DNA of 64,000 nucleotides from Odoribacter sp. AF15-53 (lineage in GTDB: Bacteria; Bacteroidota; Bacteroidia; Bacteroidales; Marinifilaceae), in assembly GCF_003479425.1 (NCBI RefSeq), contig NZ_QUHC01000006.1, positions 62,001-126,000 of the forward strand, given 5' to 3'. The notes under the pieces were generated by a model. The model was not told the origin of the DNA. It saw only the letters and a list, made by a program, of their open reading frames with translations, and searched no databases. Shown piece after piece: positions 58,606-64,000 of the stretch. The position numbers were made by a program, and so were the translations under genes. Position 1 is the first letter of the stretch. The number at the start of each line of letters is the position of its first letter.

Positions 58606-59352
58606 TCATTCGAAAGTTACGATTGTCCCATCGGCTTCCTTCAACGGACGATCAGGATTATTAGGATTAGCATTATATTCCAGCAACTTCTGTTGCACTT
58701 TTGAACCTAAATAATCACCGTAATCACTAGCCAAATATCCTCCATCAAAATCCGAGAATCCGGTATTATCAATAATAAACTTCATTTTCACGGATCCCCA
58801 CGTCGGTCCGAAAGTATATTTCCAATAAGAATCCCAGGTCGTTGGTTTCACCGCCATTGCCGTTGTCTTTACCACAAAATTCGTCCAAGTTTCTATCCCA
58901 GGTCTGAAATATTCATTCTCTCCTATTTTCAATTCTATCCGAACTTCTTCCAACTCCAATGAGGGATCACGTAAAACGATCAAAGGAAAGCTTTTACGCA
59001 CACTTCCTTTAGGAATCACTAAATGTGCAGTCATTTCCGGATCATCAAAAGCGACAAAATGTTTTCCCGCAATAGCCGCTCCCGGTTGTCCGGCATTTAC
59101 CTGTTCCAAAACAAAAGGACGATCCGTATCTGTTGGATATCCCATGGTAAGAATCTCTACAAAAACCGTATCCCGCATTTGATCATCCGGTTGGATGAAA
59201 AAGGTATGGGCAATACTATCTCGCTGAGTATAATATGAATTTTCAAAAAACAATGCCGGATCATTTTCATATTCTAATGCCGTATTCTCCTTGCAACTGA
59301 TTGTACCTACAACCAGTAAAAATATCAATATATTTGCAATTACTATTTTCAT
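58606..59352 (-). CDS. DUF4843 lipoprotein, locus B
   Basis: 248 residues. Lipobox VGTISC; mature part with the family pattern (ALFFENSYYTQRDSIAHTFF, VEILTMGYPTDTDRPFVLEQ, AGKHFVAFDDPEMTAHLVIP, KPTTWDSYWKYTFGPTWGSV). Counterpart of the protein at 38321-39070. It lies 15 nt after susD. Confidence 0.85.
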   Translation of the reverse strand: MKIVIANILIFLLVVGTISCKENTALEYENDPALFFENSYYTQRDSIAHTFFIQPDDQMRDTVFVEILTMGYPTDTDRPFVLEQVNAGQPGAAIAGKHFVAFDDPEMTAHLVIPKGSVRKSFPLIVLRDPSLELEEVRIELKIGENEYFRPGIETWTNFVVKTTAMAVKPTTWDSYWKYTFGPTWGSVKMKFIIDNTGFSDFDGGYLASDYGDYLGSKVQQKLLEYNANPNNPDRPLKEADGTIVTFE

Positions 59353-59367
59353 AATCTCTCGTTTTTA

Positions 59368-60855
59368 CTAATCAAACACACTTTGACTCTTGGGAATTGG
59401 AAGCAAATAAGCTCCTTCTGGAATGGTTTTACTCTTAGGCCAAGTAAATTTGGTAAAATTATGTTTCTTATAAAAAGACCACATTTGACCTTCCCCAAAA
59501 AACTCTTTCCGATATTCTTTCTCCATTCGATTTAATACATCTTGCTCAGTAACAAGTGAATTATCAATAGAAATATCCAAATTCCGGGCAATTCGATATG
59601 TTTTAAAATATCCGCTAGCCTCAGACAAAGGAGAATCTTCCACCAAAATCAAATACATCTCAACCAAACGCAGTAATGGCACTATATTTAAAGCCTCATA
59701 GGTATCACTTCCGGTATATTTCCTAAAATGATTTACTTTAGTCGAATTCTGATAAGTCTTCTCCTCCCAATAACGATTGGCTTTATTTCTTATATCATCC
59801 GGATGTATTGTACTTTCATACGCTGTATTTATATAAGCAACTGTTTGTTTTAATTCCGCACGCTCATCTTTAAATAAAGGCTGCACGATAGCTTGATGTT
59901 GTGAATTATGAACACCAAAAAGATGCTCAGATTTCATCACTAAATTTCCCCTTGAACCATACGTTGATTCCGTTGCCAATGTAAATTTTGATGTACCATC
60001 TTCATTTTTAGCATCAATCACCTCTTTCGCAAATTTTATTGCATTCTCTTTATCACCAATCCAATGATAATAACGAGCTTTAGCTCCTTTTACCGCATAG
60101 TAATTAAAACGAACTTGTCTATAAAATTGCCATTCATCCAAAGGTTTCCCTTCCCAATCATACACCGGCTGGTTCAACTGCGTATTCGAACCCATCAATA
60201 TCGGATCCTTGCTTAAAAGTTCTTCTGCCGCATTCAAATCCCGGATAATCTTCTCACATACCTCCTTATAGGTAATTGTGTGTAATTCACCAGGATCCTT
60301 TGTCATCTCTTCCTGATAAGGGATCGCCGGAGAACCGGCTGTAGCTTCTCCAGGTATAGGACCGAACAGACGTAAAAGCTCCAAATGAAGAAATCCCCGT
60401 AATCCCAAAGCTTCACCTTTTATCAAAGCTTCATTTCCATTGGTAAAAGTCACTCCCGTGGTCTCCAGATTACCCAACACGTTATTTAGATGAACAATAC
60501 ATTGATAATATTTTTTCCAAAGGCTCTCGATTGCCGCTTCGGACTCCTCATGAGTATAATCAAAAGCACATATATTATAAATCAACGATGTCTTGTCCGT
60601 CGAAATCGTCCAATGCTGCGCCAACAACTCAGGAATAAGCATCGAAGCATCTCGACCATAAAGTCCTTGGGCAGCCATTTGAATATACGCACCCGTCAAA
60701 GCACTCTTAAATCCCTCTTCGTTAGCATACATATCATCCTCTTTCATCTCGTTTCGAGGACGCACGTCTAACCAATCATTACATCCAGCCCCAATTGTTA
60801 ACAACAACAATAAGATACAGGCATATCTCTTTTTTATCATATTTCTCATAATCAT
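59368..60855 (-). CDS. susD: SusD/RagB-family lipoprotein, locus B
   Basis: 495 residues. Lipobox GAGC in LLLLTIGAGCNDWLDVRPRN; SusD-like helices (NEEGFKSALTGAYIQMAAQG), TPR-like region (YYAVKGAKARYYHWIGDKEN) and the C-terminal EYRKEFFGEGQMWSFYKKHN. It forms the lid of the partner SusC, whose gene ends 6 nt upstream. Clearly a relative of the locus A protein, but with substantial sequence difference. Confidence 0.93.
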   Translation of the reverse strand: MIMRNMIKKRYACILLLLLTIGAGCNDWLDVRPRNEMKEDDMYANEEGFKSALTGAYIQMAAQGLYGRDASMLIPELLAQHWTISTDKTSLIYNICAFDYTHEESEAAIESLWKKYYQCIVHLNNVLGNLETTGVTFTNGNEALIKGEALGLRGFLHLELLRLFGPIPGEATAGSPAIPYQEEMTKDPGELHTITYKEVCEKIIRDLNAAEELLSKDPILMGSNTQLNQPVYDWEGKPLDEWQFYRQVRFNYYAVKGAKARYYHWIGDKENAIKFAKEVIDAKNEDGTSKFTLATESTYGSRGNLVMKSEHLFGVHNSQHQAIVQPLFKDERAELKQTVAYINTAYESTIHPDDIRNKANRYWEEKTYQNSTKVNHFRKYTGSDTYEALNIVPLLRLVEMYLILVEDSPLSEASGYFKTYRIARNLDISIDNSLVTEQDVLNRMEKEYRKEFFGEGQMWSFYKKHNFTKFTWPKSKTIPEGAYLLPIPKSQSVFD

Positions 60856-60861
60856 ATTCTT

Positions 60862-63800
60862 TTAAAATCTTACGGACAAAGACAATGAAAATTTACGAGA
60901 GAAAGGATAAGACAAACCTCTCTCCTGCTTTATGGACGAAATCCGGAACACGTCCTCCATATAACCTGTTATAGTCAAATAAGAAATCCCTACTTGATCC
61001 AACCATTTGGCCTCCCAATCATATCCTAATGAAATAGAACGACATTCCAACGTGTTCTCGTCCATAACAAAACGACTCGTTGCATTGGTCTTCGTGAAAT
61101 CCCGCACCCCTTTAAAGAATGCATTGTCTCCCGGATTTTTCCAACGATCATACAATACTCGTTTATCTGCATTATCAAAAGGTTTAATATTTTCCACTTT
61201 ACTAACCATCGTATAGTTATACATTTGTCCACCATAACGATAACCGAATATCGCATTCAAGGTTATCCCTTTATACCGGAACATCGTGTTCAAATTTCCC
61301 CAAATCTTTGGTTCATCAACACCACAAGGAACTTTATCTTTCGGATCCCAAGTATATGTTTCCGTTCCATCTTTTTTGATATATATCTCCTTTCCGTTAC
61401 TCGGATCTATTCCTTTAGATTTCACGGCAAAAATCGTATTCATCGATTGACCTTCCTCGTACATAAAACTCGGATTACCTCCATCTTCCGAACTCATTTG
61501 GTCATTCAGGAATTCCAATGAATTCGAAATCTTTTTAATCTCATTCTTGTTATGAGCCAATGTTCCACCAATCAACCACATCATATCTCGTTTCGTATCC
61601 CGGAGCACATAAACATTCAAACCTAATTCCACACCCGTATTTGCGACCTGTCCCACGTTAGCTTTATAGCTATCAAAACCACTAGACGACGGTAATGTAA
61701 TATCAGATAACAAATCATCTGTCACCTTGTTATAATAATCCGCATTGATGCGAATTCGTCCATTAAAAAATTCCAGTTCAGTTCCAATATTCAACTGTTT
61801 AGTTTTCTGCCAACCCAAATCATTATTCCCCATCGCTCTCAAATAAACTCCGTACCAACCTTGATAGCTTGAACCTCCATAATCTTTAAAAGTCGTCATT
61901 GCCTGATAAGAATCAAAAGCTTGGGAACCGGAAGTTCCATAAGAAAGTTTTAATCGGGCTACATTTAATAATTGGCTACCAGCCATAAACGCCTCCTGGT
62001 GTAAGTTCCACCCGATTCCAACAGACCAAAATGGAGCATAACGATTATCACTTCCAAATTTGGACGAACCTTCTATTTTGAATGAGGCATCTATAAAATA
62101 CCGACGGTCATAAGTATAGTTCGCGTTAGCAATTCCCCCCATTCGTCTGGAAAAACCTTCTTTACTTTTTGGATGGCCATCTTTCTCGTATTTACTTGCC
62201 ATCCCCAAGAAATCCATATTAATATTAGAAATGCCCTCTGCCAGTATTGTGAAAAACTCGTTCTTTTCCTGAGCAAAATTATATCCCAACCCTACATATA
62301 ACTGATGCTTATCCGCAAAATTTTTAGAATAATTCAACGTAAAATCTGCCTCATAATTAAAAGTTTCACCAGTCCCATAGGAATAAGTCCCCTTACGATC
62401 ATAATCATCTTCCGAATACTTATCAAAATCAGTGTGCTTTGCTGACTTATATACATCCTCACGATCATTTTTAGAAGTAATACCTAAACGTCCACGGACA
62501 AACAATTCCGGCAAAATATGCCACTCGACAGCAAAATTATTTTGAATCTGTGTATACCTGCTTTCATTTTTACTGGGCAATTGGGCATTATATAGTGGAT
62601 TATATACGAAATTTGTAGTTAAAATACTCAAATAATAATAATCCTCCAAGACTTTAACAATATTACCCTCTTCATCATAAGGTGTCCAATAAGAATTAAT
62701 CTTTGCAAAATCATTAAACGTCCCGTAAGGAGAATTATACGAACGATTAGAAGATACCTGCAAATCATTCTGGAATGTCAAATTCTTATATTTATACGAA
62801 AGAAATACATTCCCGTTAAATGTTCTCCGGTTAGATCCTTTCATTGCCCCGGCAATATCATTATAAGACAAACCAACCGAATAACGATAAATTTCATCAC
62901 CACCTTCAAAACGTAAACTATGTTTATGTCCGACACCTGTTCTCACAGGATATTTCAACCAGTAAGTATTTACTCCCCGCTCCGCATCTATTTTACGCCG
63001 GTTATACAAATCCATCATCTCCTGTGTTTGATTGGCATTCGTATTTTCATACAATCCTGCAGCCCATTCGTATTCAAGCTTTTCCCGTGCATTCAGCAAG
63101 TCATAAGATGTTAAATCAGGAGCCTCAATATTTAAACTACCTTTATAAGTCACCCGGATACGTCCCGCCTCTGGCTTTTTAGTAACGATAACCACAACAC
63201 CATTTGCTCCGCGAGTCCCATACATCGCCGTGGCACTGGCATCTTTCAAAAGAGTGATACTCTCCACCTGATTCTCATCCAAGTCCATCATTCGTTCCAA
63301 CGTGATCTCGAAACCATCCATGATAAACAAGGGCTGGTTGGCCTTTTGCGTACTTCTGGAATCTTCCTGCAAATCTTTTACACCAACCCCCAGACTGGAA
63401 GAACCCCGAATCGTGATATCGGGTAATTTATTCGGGTCCGAGCCAATATCAATGTTATCCGCTATATTAAAACTCGGGTCAATATTCCGGATAGAAGACA
63501 CTAGATTCCGATTCCCAACCCGTTGAAGATCTTTCGCTGTAATCGTGGTCACCGCTCCCGTGTAACTCTCTTTCGCTTTCGTGAAAATACCGGTAACAAC
63601 CACCTCATCCACTTCGGTCACATCCTCTTTCAGAACGATCGTAATCGGTTTATCATTTTTCACCTGAAATTCTTGAGTCTTGTAACCCACGAAGGAAAAA
63701 ATTAAAACCACCGTATCCTGTCTCGGAAAATCGAACTTAAATTTTCCATCAATATCCGTTACGAATCCCAGTTGTGTGTTCTTAATCCGAATCGTTACCC

Positions 63801-64000
63801 CAGGTAAAGCCTCCCCCTTCACGTCCTTCACGATACCGGTAACTGACATCTTTTGAGGTGCTTTCTGTTTTGTCGTATCTACAGCTATACCCCGTTGGAT
63901 CACGATCGTGTGATTGTTCATCAACCGATAACTCAAATTTGTTCCCTGTAAACATTTATCCAACACGACCTTAATATCCGTATCCCGGAAATTCAGATTT
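60862..64000 (-). CDS. susC: SusC/RagA-family TonB-linked transporter, locus B (partial, N-terminus outside window)
   Basis: The frame stays open to the window edge, so the signal peptide and the start of the STN domain lie beyond 64000. In frame at the edge are NLNFRDTDIKVVLDKCLQGT and LSYRLMNNHTIVIQRG, the end of an STN domain. CarboxypepD_reg-like domain (VTGIVKDVKGEALPGVTIRI), VDEVVVTG, plug (QVESITLLKDASATAMYGTR) and barrel ending SRKFSLSLSVRF follow. The GTG at 63964-63966 is not a real start. The STN domain suggests a sigma/FecR pair outside the window. Confidence 0.93.
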   Translation of the reverse strand, partial: NLNFRDTDIKVVLDKCLQGTNLSYRLMNNHTIVIQRGIAVDTTKQKAPQKMSVTGIVKDVKGEALPGVTIRIKNTQLGFVTDIDGKFKFDFPRQDTVVLIFSFVGYKTQEFQVKNDKPITIVLKEDVTEVDEVVVTGIFTKAKESYTGAVTTITAKDLQRVGNRNLVSSIRNIDPSFNIADNIDIGSDPNKLPDITIRGSSSLGVGVKDLQEDSRSTQKANQPLFIMDGFEITLERMMDLDENQVESITLLKDASATAMYGTRGANGVVVIVTKKPEAGRIRVTYKGSLNIEAPDLTSYDLLNAREKLEYEWAAGLYENTNANQTQEMMDLYNRRKIDAERGVNTYWLKYPVRTGVGHKHSLRFEGGDEIYRYSVGLSYNDIAGAMKGSNRRTFNGNVFLSYKYKNLTFQNDLQVSSNRSYNSPYGTFNDFAKINSYWTPYDEEGNIVKVLEDYYYLSILTTNFVYNPLYNAQLPSKNESRYTQIQNNFAVEWHILPELFVRGRLGITSKNDREDVYKSAKHTDFDKYSEDDYDRKGTYSYGTGETFNYEADFTLNYSKNFADKHQLYVGLGYNFAQEKNEFFTILAEGISNINMDFLGMASKYEKDGHPKSKEGFSRRMGGIANANYTYDRRYFIDASFKIEGSSKFGSDNRYAPFWSVGIGWNLHQEAFMAGSQLLNVARLKLSYGTSGSQAFDSYQAMTTFKDYGGSSYQGWYGVYLRAMGNNDLGWQKTKQLNIGTELEFFNGRIRINADYYNKVTDDLLSDITLPSSSGFDSYKANVGQVANTGVELGLNVYVLRDTKRDMMWLIGGTLAHNKNEIKKISNSLEFLNDQMSSEDGGNPSFMYEEGQSMNTIFAVKSKGIDPSNGKEIYIKKDGTETYTWDPKDKVPCGVDEPKIWGNLNTMFRYKGITLNAIFGYRYGGQMYNYTMVSKVENIKPFDNADKRVLYDRWKNPGDNAFFKGVRDFTKTNATSRFVMDENTLECRSISLGYDWEAKWLDQVGISYLTITGYMEDVFRISSIKQERGLSYPFSRKFSLSLSVRF

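Noticed and set aside
63964..63966. GTG start for the locus B SusC
   Set aside because: The frame stays open to the window edge and encodes STN-domain residues upstream of this codon.
35692..64000. Polysaccharide utilisation locus
   Set aside because: SusCD pairs are present but there is no glycoside hydrolase, lyase, esterase or sulfatase in the window.

Overview
The window comes from a bacterium of the phylum Bacteroidota, most likely order Bacteroidales. The main reasons are two SusC/SusD outer-membrane transport loci, an ECF sigma/FecR pair, DUF4843 and PKD-like lipoproteins, and TlpA/DUF4369 oxidoreductases. In addition, promoters of the Bacteroidota type (TTG, about 20 nt, TAnnTTTG) can be read upstream of several genes. 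The abundance of SusCD loci with thioredoxin-like partners and no glycoside hydrolases would fit the Odoribacteraceae (Butyricimonas/Odoribacter), but that finer placement is only a guess.

Layout. 1-1485: an IS110-family insertion sequence with a structured leader that looks like a bridge RNA, next to a palindromic dispersed repeat. 1486-6166: aquaporin, enolase and a TonB-dependent outer-membrane protein. 6237-24502 (all minus): the merged str-S10-spc-alpha super-operon from rpsL to rplQ, without tuf, with secY, map, infA and rpoA embedded. Two gaps inside it (rplX/rplE and rplO/secY) carry promoter-like motifs inside inverted repeats. 24665-29542: an AsmA-like membrane-anchored protein, a secreted hypothetical protein, an unusual AT-rich 399-nt gap with a 36-bp near-perfect palindrome, and a C69-family dipeptidase. 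29602-29731: the second, inverted copy of the palindromic repeat. 29837-32735: an AraC-type regulator followed by rclC- and rclA-like genes, i.e. a probable reactive-chlorine defence module. 32772-35483: a sensor histidine kinase with a periplasmic-binding-protein-like sensor.

35692-64000 (all minus) is the accessory heart of the window: two tandem, hydrolase-free SusCD transport loci. Locus A (45848 down to 35692) runs ECF sigma, FecR, SusC, SusD, DUF4843 lipoprotein, PKD-like lipoprotein, TlpA. Locus B (from beyond 64000 down to 45920) repeats SusC, SusD, DUF4843, PKD-like, TlpA. It then adds a double TlpA protein, a six-cysteine small exported protein, a beta-propeller-like lipoprotein, two thioredoxin-fold lipoproteins (one fused to DUF1573), a small CarboxypepD_reg-like protein and a very large ABC-2 permease fused to a degenerate M1-peptidase-like region. 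No ABC ATPase is visible nearby.

How the parts may work together (inference): the STN domains of the SusC proteins would signal substrate through FecR to the ECF sigma factor, which would switch on the transport locus. At least five periplasm- or lipoprotein-located thioredoxin folds and a six-cysteine exported protein in one gene string suggest that locus B handles disulfide-containing peptides or proteins, or protects its own disulfide-rich product. This combined locus is the best candidate here for an undescribed system.
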